From Antarcticimicrobium sediminis (GTDB lineage Bacteria; Pseudomonadota; Alphaproteobacteria; Rhodobacterales; Rhodobacteraceae): a DNA stretch of 64,000 nt. Positions within the stretch are counted from its first letter, which is position 1. Every line of letters starts with the position of its first letter. The stretch lies in NCBI RefSeq assembly GCF_004348975.1, contig NZ_SMFP01000009.1:1-64000 (forward strand), read 5' to 3'. Positions 26,262-35,385 of the stretch are shown here, piece after piece. Made by a program: the position numbers and the translations under genes. The notes under the pieces are model-generated. The model saw nothing but the letters and a program-made list of their open reading frames with translations, did not search any database and was not told the origin of the DNA.

Positions 26262-27152
26262 ATGAAACGCCTGCCGCCCCTTCGTTTGCTCGTCACGTTC
26301 GAGGCGTTCTCTCGTCATGGCTCCATGCGGGAGGCTGCGGCCTATCTGAATGTGACGCAACCGGCGGTCAGTCAGGCCTTGCGCGCATTGGAAGACTACG
26401 TCGAGGTGCCGCTGATCGACCGGTCTGTCCGCCCTGCGGGGCTAACCGAGACCGGCGATCTGTTGGCGCGGGCGGTGCGCGAAGGGCTTGGCCGGATCGC
26501 GACAACGCTGGAGGATATCCGGGCCTTGCATGCGGGTGGGGAACGTCAGGTCACGGTGTCCTGCACCTTGGGCGTGGCGACCTATTGGCTGATGCCGCGG
26601 CTGCCGGGGTTTTATGCCTGCCATCCGGACATCACCGTGAATGTGCAAGCCCCCGCCACCGATCTGCCGGTGCTGGCCCCGGGGGTGGATGTGGCCTTTC
26701 GCTATGGCACCGGAGGCTGGCGCGAGGGGCGCACCACAAAGCTTTTTGATGAACGGGTCTGCCCGGTCGGCGCACCGGCGCTGATCGAGCGGTTGCTGGC
26801 CGAGGGCGCGCGGATGGAAACCGCGCCGCTTATTCATGTGCGCAGCCCGCACAGCCAGCACTGGGCCGGCTGGGAGGATTATCTGCAAGCCCGTGGCATC
26901 GAGCTGCCGCGCAGTGGCGGGCAGAGCTTCAACAATTATGTGCAGGCGGCGCAGACCGTGTTGGCCGGGCGCGGGCTCATGCTGGGCTGGAAATCGATCA
27001 CCGGACGCGCCGTGCGCGAGGGGGCGCTGCGCTGCTGGCCGGGCGGAGAGATCGATCTTGGCACCGCCTATTACGTCACCACCCCCACCCATCCGTCTCA
27101 GGATACGCATACCTTTCTGGAGTGGGTCACCGCAGAGGTTGAAGCGCAGTAA
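26262..27152 (+). CDS. LysR-family regulator (GcvA-like), probably of the dioxygenase/aldolase pair
   Basis: The 296-residue protein has the LysR winged helix at residues 5-65 (AFSRHGSMREAAAYLNVTQPAVSQALRALE) and a periplasmic-binding-protein-fold effector domain with the GcvA-class DVAFRYGTGGW motif (about 142). It is divergent from the gamma-butyrobetaine hydroxylase-like gene with an inverted repeat between them. It likely controls that operon and itself; the ligand is unknown. Confidence 0.85.
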   Translation: MKRLPPLRLLVTFEAFSRHGSMREAAAYLNVTQPAVSQALRALEDYVEVPLIDRSVRPAGLTETGDLLARAVREGLGRIATTLEDIRALHAGGERQVTVSCTLGVATYWLMPRLPGFYACHPDITVNVQAPATDLPVLAPGVDVAFRYGTGGWREGRTTKLFDERVCPVGAPALIERLLAEGARMETAPLIHVRSPHSQHWAGWEDYLQARGIELPRSGGQSFNNYVQAAQTVLAGRGLMLGWKSITGRAVREGALRCWPGGEIDLGTAYYVTTPTHPSQDTHTFLEWVTAEVEAQ

Positions 27153-27214
27153 CCCCCGGTCACGGCTGGAGGGCAGGTCGCTTGCAGACCCCTCAGGCGC
27201 TGGGTCGGGCGGGC

Positions 27215-27862
27215 CTATTGAGTCCCGGCGGCTTTCAATGCGGCGACCTTCTCGGGCCCGATGATGGTGCTGACGCCCCATCGGACAAGCGCGACGGCCT
27301 TTTCCCGCGCCATGTTTTCATCGCTTGCGCGGCGCAGCCAAAGCCCGTCGATCTGCGCGCCGATGATATAGCTCAGCTGTTCCGCGGTCCCATGATCGAG
27401 AACCGGCACCACAGCCGAGATGACATTGGAGGCGAGCCGCGCATAGAACACCTGCTGCAGGCGCGCAAAGCGTGGGTCCTGTCGCGAGGCGGCACAGATC
27501 GACAGCCAGGCCGAGGCTGTCGCGCTCTCAAAATGGCTGAGGGGAAAGTTGCCCTCGATAATCCCGTTCAACCGATCCCAGCGGGTCTTTGCATCGCGCA
27601 TGTTCGCGACCACCTGCGCCAACAGGACCCGGTTGTTCTTGCGGACCATGGCAAAGAGCACCTCGTCCTTGCCCGAGAAGTAATAGGCCAGAATCCCCTG
27701 CGACATCCCGGCTTCCTTGCAGATCCGGGTGGTCGTTAGACCGCCGAGCCCATGCTGCAGGAACACCCGGTGCGCGGCGTCGATAAGTTCCTGACGTCGC
27801 AGATCCTCGATGCGCGTCCGGCCGATGGGCCTGCGGGCCGCAGGGATGATCTTGTCGCGCAT
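27215..27862 (-). CDS. BetI-like TetR-family regulator
   Basis: The 215-residue protein has a TetR helix-turn-helix (LTTTRICKEAGMSQGILAYYFSGKDEVL, about 38-65). Its ligand domain carries the BetI pattern WLSICAASRQDPRFARLQQV and IDGLWLRRA. BetI represses choline-to-betaine genes and responds to choline. Here it is the last gene of the alcohol dehydrogenase-proXVW operon, so it may respond to choline, carnitine or a related quaternary amine. GAGGA five bases before ATG 27862 decided the start. Confidence 0.82.
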   Translation of the reverse strand: MRDKIIPAARRPIGRTRIEDLRRQELIDAAHRVFLQHGLGGLTTTRICKEAGMSQGILAYYFSGKDEVLFAMVRKNNRVLLAQVVANMRDAKTRWDRLNGIIEGNFPLSHFESATASAWLSICAASRQDPRFARLQQVFYARLASNVISAVVPVLDHGTAEQLSYIIGAQIDGLWLRRASDENMAREKAVALVRWGVSTIIGPEKVAALKAAGTQ

Positions 27863-27879
27863 GGCAGTCCTCAACAAAT

Positions 27880-29901
27880 TCAGCTTTTTCTCAGCATCCG
27901 GTCCGCGATAATGGCAAGCAAGGCGATTGACAGGCCCGAGACGAAACCGAGACCAGAGTTTGCGTTCCCGAGCGCGACATAAACCTGTTGCCCCAGATCG
28001 CGGGTTCCGACAAGGGCCGCAATGACCAGCATCGAGATCGCGTACATGATGGTCTGGTTGATCCCGAGCCGGATCGCCGGCCCCGCCAGCGGCAGCTTGA
28101 CGTCGCGCAGTAATTGCCAGCGGTTGGCCCCCATCTGCACCGCCGCTTCCGTCAGGTGTCCGGGGACACCTCGCAGGCCGTGTTCCACGTATCTGATCGG
28201 CGGCACGATCGCGTAAAGTACAATCGCGATCAGCGCGGTGAACTCGCCGACCCGGAACAGCATCAGCGCCGGGATCAGGAAGACAAACTGCGGCAGGGTT
28301 TGCAGCGTGTCGCTGATGGGGCGAACGATCCTTGAAACCCGGTCATTCTCGGCCGCTGCGATGCCGATCATGCCGCCGATCACGACGCAGATCGATACCG
28401 CGATTGCGGTCAGGTAGAGCGACTGCACAAAGGGCTGCCACATGCCCGACAGCAGGATCATCAGGGTCGCGATGAGCACCACCGCGACAAGGCCAAGGCC
28501 CCGAACCTGAGCGGCCCCCAACAGTGCGATGATCACCACGCAGGGCCAGGGAAACTGCGCCAGCCCGGTATAGCATACAAGCCCGGCGAAAAGGGCCAGC
28601 AGAGCCCAGGCCGGACGGCGAAACAGCAGCAGGGCGGTCCCGGCTATTGCGATGCAATACACCGCAATCATCCAGGGCTGCAGCGTGAAGCCCCAGACCA
28701 TCGGGCTCGCCGATGCGGCAAATCCGATCCTCAGCGGCAGGATGACGCCATAGTTCAGCGCGTCGCGCAGGGCCGAGAAGACCGGATCGCTCCAGCGCAC
28801 GAAGTCCAGCAGTTGAGCGTCCAAGGCTTTCGCCGTGGCAAATCCCACCCCCGGCGGCAACAGGTCCAGCCCGGGCAGCGCCAGCCGCAAAACCACGGCA
28901 AGGCAGAGCACCACGCCCAAGACAGCTGCCAAGGCGCGGTCAGGCAGCAGTTGCACACCATTGGGGGACCCAGTCGCCAAAGCGCGGGTGATCCGGTCCA
29001 GCGTGACAGCCAGAGCGACGATGACAACACCGGCCAGAAGGCTGCGGCCAAGCTCTGCCGAGCGCATGGCGGACAGCACTTCCCAGCCGATATCGTTGAA
29101 GCCACCGATGATCGCCACGATGATCACCATGCTCAGCGAGGCCATGGTCGTCTGGTTGACGCCGACCAGAAGCTGACGCGCCGCGGCGGGGAGCTTTGCG
29201 GTCCAGAACAACTGGGTTGGGGTCGCCCCACTCATCACGGCGGCTTCCAAGGTGACCACGGGCACCTCGCGCAGGCCGACGATGGTGTTGCGCGCCATCG
29301 GCGGGATCGCGAAGATGACGCTTGCGATCATGCCCGCTGCGGGGCCGAAGCCGAAGACGATCAGCAGCGGGATCAGGTAGGCAAAGGCGGGAAAGGTCTG
29401 CATCAGGTCAAGCAGCGCAGTCAACGGGCCCTCCAGCCGTGGCCAGCGATGCCCCGCAGCACCAAGGGCGAAACCGATCAGGATCGCGGGCGGCAGCGAC
29501 AGCAGTACGATGGCGAAGGTATTCATCGTTTGCGGCCAATAACCGACCGCGACGATGTAGATCTGCGTCACCATGGCAAACACCGCAAACCCCGGCCCGG
29601 CCATGCGCAGTGCGACCAGAAACAGCAGGAATGCGAAGGCGGGCCAAGGCACAAACAGCAGGAAATCGCGCAGCCACCTGAGCGGAATATCAATCCCCGA
29701 GGCGAACCCCCGACCCAGCGGCTGGAGTGTCGAGAACACCGGGTTCAGGACAAGGTTCGCCCAGTCGGCCAGCGGCAATTGCAGGTCGCGGGGAAAGGCG
29801 GCGATCCAGGGCAACAGCGGCGCCAGCAGGACCAAGGCGAGGCAGACGAAGAGCGCAAGGCTCCAGAGCGCGGTGCCCGAAAGGCGGAGTCTGGACATCA
29901 T
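27880..29901 (-). CDS. proW: Two-domain glycine betaine/carnitine-type ABC permease
   Basis: The 673-residue membrane protein contains two BPD_transp_1 permease halves in one chain, one at about 150-330 and the other at about 470-665. Each carries its own EAA-type loop (EAAVMSGATPTQLFWTAKLP and EAAVQMGANRWQLLRDVKLP). Classical ProW has one half, so this is a fusion acting as an internal dimer. ATG 29901 follows the ATPase stop by one base. It works with the ProV ATPase and ProX binding protein; quaternary-amine specificity is inferred from context. Confidence 0.85.
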   Translation of the reverse strand: MMSRLRLSGTALWSLALFVCLALVLLAPLLPWIAAFPRDLQLPLADWANLVLNPVFSTLQPLGRGFASGIDIPLRWLRDFLLFVPWPAFAFLLFLVALRMAGPGFAVFAMVTQIYIVAVGYWPQTMNTFAIVLLSLPPAILIGFALGAAGHRWPRLEGPLTALLDLMQTFPAFAYLIPLLIVFGFGPAAGMIASVIFAIPPMARNTIVGLREVPVVTLEAAVMSGATPTQLFWTAKLPAAARQLLVGVNQTTMASLSMVIIVAIIGGFNDIGWEVLSAMRSAELGRSLLAGVVIVALAVTLDRITRALATGSPNGVQLLPDRALAAVLGVVLCLAVVLRLALPGLDLLPPGVGFATAKALDAQLLDFVRWSDPVFSALRDALNYGVILPLRIGFAASASPMVWGFTLQPWMIAVYCIAIAGTALLLFRRPAWALLALFAGLVCYTGLAQFPWPCVVIIALLGAAQVRGLGLVAVVLIATLMILLSGMWQPFVQSLYLTAIAVSICVVIGGMIGIAAAENDRVSRIVRPISDTLQTLPQFVFLIPALMLFRVGEFTALIAIVLYAIVPPIRYVEHGLRGVPGHLTEAAVQMGANRWQLLRDVKLPLAGPAIRLGINQTIMYAISMLVIAALVGTRDLGQQVYVALGNANSGLGFVSGLSIALLAIIADRMLRKS

Positions 29902-29902
29902 G

Positions 29903-30976
29903 TCAGGCCCCATCCGTCCCATCGTTTTGCCGCGCCAGAATGCGCAGAACGCGGGCGGCGGACAGGGTGCCACCACCATATTTTCCGGCAGGCAGGACAG
30001 AGAACTCGGTTGTTCCGGTGGCGATATCGGCCAGCAAAGCCTCCACCGGCTGGTCTGCGGCGACCTCGCGCGCGCCGGTGGTGTCTTGCCCTGGTTCGGC
30101 GATATCGCCGACGCGCAGGATGCTGGACGGTGAGATATCCGCGGTGAACTTGGCGACATAGTCATCGGCGGGCCGCAGCAAAAGATCCGCCGGAGTCCCG
30201 ATCTGGATGATGCGACCGTCGCGCAGGATCGCAATCCGGTCGGCCAGACGGCAGGCTTCGGCGATGTCGTGGGTGATGAAAACGATGGTCTTGTGCAGGC
30301 GCCGCTGCAGGTCGAGGAATTCATCCTGCATCTGGCGCCGGATCATGGGGTCGAGCGCCGAAAAGGGCTCGTCCAGAAACCAGAGGTCGGGCTCCACCGC
30401 CAAGCTGCGCGCGATGCCGACGCGCTGCTGCTGGCCGCCGGACAGTCGGTGGGGCAGGGCGTCTTCCCGCCCCTCGAGGCCAACAAGAGAAATCATCTGC
30501 CGGGCGCGCGCCTCGCGCTCTGATCGGGTCAGCCCCTGAAGCTTCAGCGGATAGGCCACGTTGTCCAGAACGTTCAGGTGCGGCATCAGACCGAAGTTCT
30601 GGAACACCATCCCCATTTTGTGGCGACGGATGTTGATCAGATCCCGGGGCTTGGCCGCCATCAGGTCTTCACCGTCCAGCCGCACCTCGCCGAACTCGGC
30701 GTCGATCAGCCGCGTGAGACAGCGGATCAGCGTCGATTTGCCCGACCCGGACAGCCCCATGATGACGAATATCTCGCCCTCGTGAACCTCAAAGCTGGCA
30801 TCCATCAAAGCTGGAATACGACCGGTCGCCCGCAAGGCTTGCGCAAAATCTTCGGGATCGGCCCCCGGGCCTGGCGCCAAGTCGCGCTTCAGCGGGGGGC
30901 CGTAGATTTTCCAAAGGTTCCGGCAAGCGATCTTGACGGGCTGTGGGCCTGGTTTCGCAGCGAGAGAGGGACGCAT
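29903..30976 (-). CDS. proV: Glycine betaine/carnitine-type ABC transporter ATPase
   Basis: The 357-residue ProV/OpuAA-like ATPase has Walker A GLSGSGKST, Q-loop VFQNFGLMPH, signature LSGGQQQRVGIARSLA, Walker B LWFLDEPFSALD and switch HD. It has the ProV N-terminal extension (IPALMDASFEVHEGEIFVIMG) but only a short C-terminal tail in place of a full tandem CBS domain. ATG 30976 is preceded by GGAG at good spacing. Confidence 0.9.
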   Translation of the reverse strand: MRPSLAAKPGPQPVKIACRNLWKIYGPPLKRDLAPGPGADPEDFAQALRATGRIPALMDASFEVHEGEIFVIMGLSGSGKSTLIRCLTRLIDAEFGEVRLDGEDLMAAKPRDLINIRRHKMGMVFQNFGLMPHLNVLDNVAYPLKLQGLTRSEREARARQMISLVGLEGREDALPHRLSGGQQQRVGIARSLAVEPDLWFLDEPFSALDPMIRRQMQDEFLDLQRRLHKTIVFITHDIAEACRLADRIAILRDGRIIQIGTPADLLLRPADDYVAKFTADISPSSILRVGDIAEPGQDTTGAREVAADQPVEALLADIATGTTEFSVLPAGKYGGGTLSAARVLRILARQNDGTDGA

Positions 30977-31022
30977 TGGGGCTCCGTTCGTGGGGACGCG
31001 GGTCGGGCGAAGGATGATCGCC

Positions 31023-31964
31023 TTAGTCGAGCGCGGCGTCGAGCCAAGGCTGCCAGACGTCCTGGTTTTCCGCAATCCAACCGGCGGCGACGTCTTCTAG
31101 AGAGTCGCCTTTTTCAAGGACTGCAGCCATCATCCGCTCCTGATCTGGGGACATCACCTGAAACTGTTTCAGGATCTCATAGCCGGCCGGCCACTTGTCC
31201 TTGAACCCAGACCAGACCACCTTTTCGACCTCGGGCGGCTGGATGCAGTCGTCCGGATCATCGCTGGTGCAGGGGGGCATATCGACCCAACCGACCTTGA
31301 TCTCGGACAGAACGTGGTGCGGCGCCCAGAACATAAGCAACAGCGGGCTTTGCGTCGCCTCGGCGGCGCGCAGTTCGGCCAGCATCGCACCTTCAGACCC
31401 GGCCGGGATCGCGGTCAGGGGGAGGGCGTTGTCGGCGATGATTTCCCCACTCCGCGAACCCCAGTCGGCGGGATAGTCCAGCAAGCGCCCGTTTGGCAGC
31501 GTGTCGGTGGTTGTCAGCGCGGTGACACAGGCAGGGTCCTGCAGCGCGGTCCAGTCCGGCAGCCCGGGACAGATCTGTTCCATGAACTTGGGATAGGCCC
31601 AGCCTTCGCGGGTTTCGAGCCCAAGCGAGCCTATGTTCTCGATATCGCCAGCCTCGAGCGCCCGCGGATAGATATCTCCGACGTTGTTGCTCCAGATCTC
31701 GATGGTGGCGCTCAGGGTGCCGTCTGACAGCCCCGAATATTGCGGAAAGCTGCCTGCCGGCACGTATTCGACCGAATAGCCGGCCTTGGTCAGCACCATG
31801 CCGGCCAGTTGCGTTGACAACTGCGCCCCGGTCCATTCCAGCACGGCAAGCTTGATGGGGGTGTCGACATCGCCAAGCTCGGCGGCGGACGCGCCCCCTG
31901 CGGCAAGCATGGCGGCCAAGGCGATAGCAGAGGTGGCGGCACGTGGTTTCGAAATCTTACGCAT
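31023..31964 (-). CDS. proX: Quaternary-amine ABC transporter substrate-binding protein (ProX-like)
   Basis: The 313-residue periplasmic protein has a signal peptide (about 1-27, ending GGASA) and an OpuAC fold (LAVLEWTGAQLSTQLAG, SATIEIWSNN, MFWAPHHVLSEIKVGWVDMP). Tryptophans W43, W88 and W216 (approximate) could form the aromatic box that holds a trimethylammonium head. The four-cysteine insert near CTSDDPDDC may form a disulfide. The neighbouring catabolic genes favour carnitine, gamma-butyrobetaine or betaine over proline. Confidence 0.86.
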   Translation of the reverse strand: MRKISKPRAATSAIALAAMLAAGGASAAELGDVDTPIKLAVLEWTGAQLSTQLAGMVLTKAGYSVEYVPAGSFPQYSGLSDGTLSATIEIWSNNVGDIYPRALEAGDIENIGSLGLETREGWAYPKFMEQICPGLPDWTALQDPACVTALTTTDTLPNGRLLDYPADWGSRSGEIIADNALPLTAIPAGSEGAMLAELRAAEATQSPLLLMFWAPHHVLSEIKVGWVDMPPCTSDDPDDCIQPPEVEKVVWSGFKDKWPAGYEILKQFQVMSPDQERMMAAVLEKGDSLEDVAAGWIAENQDVWQPWLDAALD

Positions 31965-32020
31965 GTTTTCCAATTCCTGTTGGTGTGTTTTCATGGGATC
32001 GCGATTTTGGGCCCAAAGGA

Positions 32021-33022
32021 TCAAAATCGGATCACGTAGCGGGCCGGGGCTGTGCCGTCGGCCAGTTCACGCAGCGCGCGGCTGGCCTCGCCAAGCAGTA
32101 TCTCTGTGACTGTAGAGCTGAGCGGATCGGTCTTTTGCGCCTGCATCACCGCATCCATCTGCGGCATCGTCCCGACCGAGGTTCCGGTGATGGTGATCCC
32201 AGAACCGGTCAGCCATTCCTGATTGAGCGACACCGGATCGGAGACCATTGCCGCAGCGATCACCCGTCCGAGAGGGCGCACCATGTCCAGCATTGGCTGC
32301 CAGGTCGCGGTTGTCGGCGCAAAGTTTATGCACACATCCGCGCTGGCTCTCAGCTTGTCGATCTCGGCGGCATTCGATGCGTCGACGGTGATCGACGCCC
32401 CGTTTTCCTGTGAAAGGGTCCGTTTGGCCGGATCGCGGTCCACCGCGATCACGCGCGCGCCCCGCCGCTTGGCAAGTTGGATCGCATATTGGCCCAGACC
32501 ACCGCAGCCGAAAACGGCGCAGCATTCGTCCGGCCCCAACGCGGCCCGCTCGATTGCGCCATACGCGGTCAGCCCGGCGCACATCAGCGGCGCCAGCTTG
32601 GCAGCGTCGCCATCTGGCACACGGGCGGTGAACTTTGCATTGGTGACGACGTATTGCGCGTAGGTGCCGGGCACATCCAGCCCGTGCGCCCGTTGCGACT
32701 GACAGAAGTTCACCAGCCCCGCGCGACATTCGGCGCAGGTTCCGCAGGTGTCGTGAAGCCAGGCGGCCCCAGCTCTTTCGCCGATCGACCAGCCTGTGAC
32801 CTCGGCCCCTATCGCCTCGACAACGCCGACCCCTTCGTGACCAAGGATGAACGGGTCTGGCCGGGTGTTGAGGGGGTAGCGGCCGGCCCAGACGTGGACG
32901 TCCGAATGACAGACGCCCGAGGCCTCCAGACGGAGGAGCAATTGACCGGGGCCGGGGCGGGGTTTGGGAACCCGCTCTACCTTTAGCGGTGATCCGTAGT
33001 CGTGAAGGACGGCGGCCAGCAT
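32021..33022 (-). CDS. Zinc-dependent alcohol dehydrogenase (MDR family)
   Basis: The protein of about 333 residues has the catalytic zinc site GVCHSDVHVW and GHEGVG, structural zinc cysteines CGTCAECRAGLVNFC and the NAD fold GCGGLG. It resembles propanol-preferring AdhP types. It is first in the uptake operon (about 56 bases before proX). Its substrate, perhaps an alcohol or aldehyde derived from a quaternary amine, is unknown. GGAG eight bases before a TTG at 33034 makes a four-residue-longer start also possible. Confidence 0.8.
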   Translation of the reverse strand: MLAAVLHDYGSPLKVERVPKPRPGPGQLLLRLEASGVCHSDVHVWAGRYPLNTRPDPFILGHEGVGVVEAIGAEVTGWSIGERAGAAWLHDTCGTCAECRAGLVNFCQSQRAHGLDVPGTYAQYVVTNAKFTARVPDGDAAKLAPLMCAGLTAYGAIERAALGPDECCAVFGCGGLGQYAIQLAKRRGARVIAVDRDPAKRTLSQENGASITVDASNAAEIDKLRASADVCINFAPTTATWQPMLDMVRPLGRVIAAAMVSDPVSLNQEWLTGSGITITGTSVGTMPQMDAVMQAQKTDPLSSTVTEILLGEASRALRELADGTAPARYVIRF

Positions 33023-33105
33023 GGTCTCGGTCAAGGGGCGTTCTCCGTGGCTTTTCAAGGTGCGCATCGGATCCGGAACATGTCCCCAGACCCGTCGTTT
33101 GAAGC

Positions 33106-33128
33106 TAGATACAATAAATTGTTAGATA
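33106..33128 (-). promoter_or_regulatory. AT-rich palindrome upstream of the uptake operon, candidate BetI-like operator
   Basis: ACAATAAATTGT (33111-33122) is a palindrome flanked by two TAGATA copies at 33106 and 33123. It lies about 85 bases upstream of the alcohol dehydrogenase start in an otherwise GC-rich setting, and fits a TetR-class operator. Confidence 0.4.
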
Positions 33129-33130
33129 AA

Positions 33131-33605
33131 ACAAATTTTTGAATGGACTAATATTTTCGGGCCTTTTTGCGCCCGCTTTGGTGAAGCTTCGAAACCCGGG
33201 CTGTTTTTGAAAATACTGGAGTTAAAACAGGGTTTTGCACATCGCCTTCAAGGGCGACCCATCGCCAGCTTCTGACCCGTCTTGCCTGTAAAATCCGTTC
33301 GTCTGAAGAGGGGGCTCTCACCGCGACGGAGCAGACGCGCGCGAAAGAACGGGGCTGCCGAGGCGCAAAGGATCGGGAAAGGTAAATACCGAGAGGGGCA
33401 AAGACCGGGGCGCGACCTGTGCCAACGGCCAGCCGACAGGTGCCCGCGTTCCTGATGTCGTTGGACCATTTGGAGCGACCGCCCCGCGATAGACCTTCAT
33501 GATGGCACGGGCTGGCAATGCGACCCCCGCCACGCAGGTCATCAAGGGGGCGCCGGATCTTCCGTCGATACCCTTCCGGTGAGAAGGGTTCGGCGCTGAC
33601 CTATT
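33131..33605. other. Intergenic region without a recognised gene
   Basis: Several short minus-strand frames are open, but none has a family signature or ribosome-binding site. It separates the quaternary-amine island from the ArsR operon and may hold remnants of a lost gene. Confidence 0.45.
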
Positions 33606-33619
33606 TGATATGGATCAAG

Positions 33620-33643
33620 GCGCATATGCTGATTAGCGCATAA
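33620..33643 (+). promoter_or_regulatory. Candidate ArsR operator
   Basis: GCGCATA occurs at 33620 and 33636 around a GATT centre, and ATATGCT / AGCGCATA form an imperfect dyad. It ends 9 bases before the arsR ATG, as expected for self-repression by an ArsR/SmtB protein. Confidence 0.45.
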
Positions 33644-33651
33644 GTAAACCT

Positions 33652-33939
33652 ATGCAAGAGATTCTGAACGCCCTTTGTGAGTCGACCCGCCGCGCCGCCC
33701 TTGCCATCATCTGGGACGGGGGCGAGCATTGCGTCTGTGAACTGATGGAGCGCCTTGACGTCAGTCAGAGCCGCATGTCGCGCCATATGAAAGTGCTGCG
33801 CGAAGCGGGCCTCGTTCTTGACCGGCGTGATGCGCAATGGGTGCGCTTTCGGCGCAATCCCGATCTTGCCCCAGAAATCATGACGGTCATTACCGCCGTG
33901 TTGGCAGCTGAAAAATCACTCGAACAGGAAATGGCATGA
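33652..33939 (+). CDS. ArsR/SmtB-family repressor with CVC metalloid site
   Basis: The 95-residue winged-helix protein has recognition helix sequence VSQSRMSRHMKVLREAGLV. The segment EHCVCEL (C27, C29) corresponds to the ELCVCDL arsenite site of E. coli ArsR. It likely represses its own operon and releases it on binding As(III), an organoarsenical or another thiol-reactive agent. It overlaps the permease gene by 4 bases. Confidence 0.85.
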   Translation: MQEILNALCESTRRAALAIIWDGGEHCVCELMERLDVSQSRMSRHMKVLREAGLVLDRRDAQWVRFRRNPDLAPEIMTVITAVLAAEKSLEQEMA

Positions 33940-34994
33940 CCACAGAAACCCACAATATCCCCCCTCAACGCGGCGTGCCGGACTGGCTCTGGTATGTGGG
34001 GGTTCCCGTCGCGGCTGTCGTCTTGTGGCTGGTCTACGGGCAATTGATCCCGGTCTCGGAATGGGTCACCTCGCTGTTTCCGGTTGAGCGTAACAGTCAC
34101 ACCGGGCAGGCCATCGCGTTTTTCGCCTATGACGTGCCCAAGGTGCTGTTGTTGCTGACCGGTATCGTCTTTGTCACCGGCGTGCTGCGCAGTTGGTTCA
34201 GCCCGGAAAAGACCCGCGCCATTCTGGCGGGCAAACGTCAAATCTGGGGCTATCCGCTGGCGGCATTTCTGGGCGTGCTGACGCCGTTCTGCTCCTGCTC
34301 TTCCGTGCCGTTGTTCATCGGCTTCGTCTCGGCGGGCATTCCGCTGGGGGTGACGTTTTCGTTCCTGATCGCCGGGCCGATGGTCGGGCCGGTGGGCCTT
34401 GGGCTGCTGTATGGTCTGGTTGGCTGGAAAATCGCCACGATCTATCTGGTGTTCGGATTCTCCATCGCCACCTTGGCGGGCTATGTGATGGGCAAGATGG
34501 GGTTGGAGCGGTATCTGCAAGACTGGGTGCGCGAGATGAATGCCGGCCCTGTCGGCGATCTTCTGGACGAAAAGATGACTTTGGTCGATCGGCTGAAGGT
34601 CGGGCTTGAGCAGGTGCGGGAAATTGTCGGGAAGGTCTGGATCTGGGTGCTTGCCGGTATCGCGCTGGGCGCGGCGATCCATGGCTATGTCCCCGAGGCG
34701 ATGATGCTCAAGATCATGGGCGGCGACGCTTGGTGGTCGGTGCCTGCGGCCGTGGTGATCGGCGTGCCGATGTACACCAACGCCGCCGGTGTCATTCCCA
34801 TCGTCGAGGCGCTTTTGGGCAAGGGCGCGGCGCTTGGCACAACGCTGGCCTTCATGATGTCGGTGATCGCGCTGTCGCTGCCGGAAATGATTATCCTCAA
34901 GCAGGTGCTGACGCTTCGGTTGATCGCCATCTTCATCGCGGTTGTTGCCTCGGGCATCCTTGCCACCGGCTTTCTGTTCAACTTTCTTCTCTGA
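33936..34994 (+). CDS. ArsP/DUF318-type permease
   Basis: The 352-residue membrane protein has about eight helices and the family motif TPFCSCSSVPLFIGF near residue 117, repeated in spirit by VPMYTNAAGVIPI near 275. DUF318 permeases include ArsP, which exports trivalent organoarsenicals such as methylarsenite. Other members act with small thioredoxins in redox or metal handling. The CSC cysteines and the ArsR partner with a CVC site support metalloid efflux, but substrate is inferred. Confidence 0.8.
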   Translation: MTTETHNIPPQRGVPDWLWYVGVPVAAVVLWLVYGQLIPVSEWVTSLFPVERNSHTGQAIAFFAYDVPKVLLLLTGIVFVTGVLRSWFSPEKTRAILAGKRQIWGYPLAAFLGVLTPFCSCSSVPLFIGFVSAGIPLGVTFSFLIAGPMVGPVGLGLLYGLVGWKIATIYLVFGFSIATLAGYVMGKMGLERYLQDWVREMNAGPVGDLLDEKMTLVDRLKVGLEQVREIVGKVWIWVLAGIALGAAIHGYVPEAMMLKIMGGDAWWSVPAAVVIGVPMYTNAAGVIPIVEALLGKGAALGTTLAFMMSVIALSLPEMIILKQVLTLRLIAIFIAVVASGILATGFLFNFLL

Positions 34995-35063
34995 CGCCTC
35001 TGGTCAGGTTCACATTCTGACGACCGGTCTTCCGGTCGACCCAATCTCCTGAAAGGACACATC

Positions 35064-35300
35064 ATGAAAACCATCAAGATCTACGGCCCCGGCTGCAAAC
35101 GCTGTGAAGCCACCGAAGCCATGGTGCGCGCAGCAGGTGCCAAGCTGGGCGTTGAGCTCGACGTGGAAAAGGTCACCGATGCCAAATCCATCGCCATGGC
35201 GGGTGTCATGTCCACGCCGGGGGTCTCGGTGGACGGGAAACTGGTGCATGCCGGTGGCCTGCCAGACGAGACCAAGCTGGAGCAATGGCTTACCGCATGA
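35064..35300 (+). CDS. Small thioredoxin-like redox-active disulfide protein
   Basis: The 78-residue protein of the TM0996/MTH895 family has the active site GPGCKRCEATE (C11, C14) and cis-proline segment STPGVSVDG. These cytosolic mini-thioredoxins are frequent neighbours of DUF318 permeases, where they probably supply or accept electrons or bind thiophilic metal. It lies 69 bases after the permease gene in the same operon. Confidence 0.85.
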   Translation: MKTIKIYGPGCKRCEATEAMVRAAGAKLGVELDVEKVTDAKSIAMAGVMSTPGVSVDGKLVHAGGLPDETKLEQWLTA

Positions 35301-35385
35301 GCCAGCGGGGCGGTGCGCCCCTTGCCCGCTGACGTACGGCGGCATGGCTGCACCGCCCCGAACATCCCTTCAAGGACCACAAAAC

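Noticed and set aside
33248-33545. Overlapping minus-strand open frames of 73-75 codons
   Set aside because: No start signals or family motifs; high-GC DNA gives such frames by chance.
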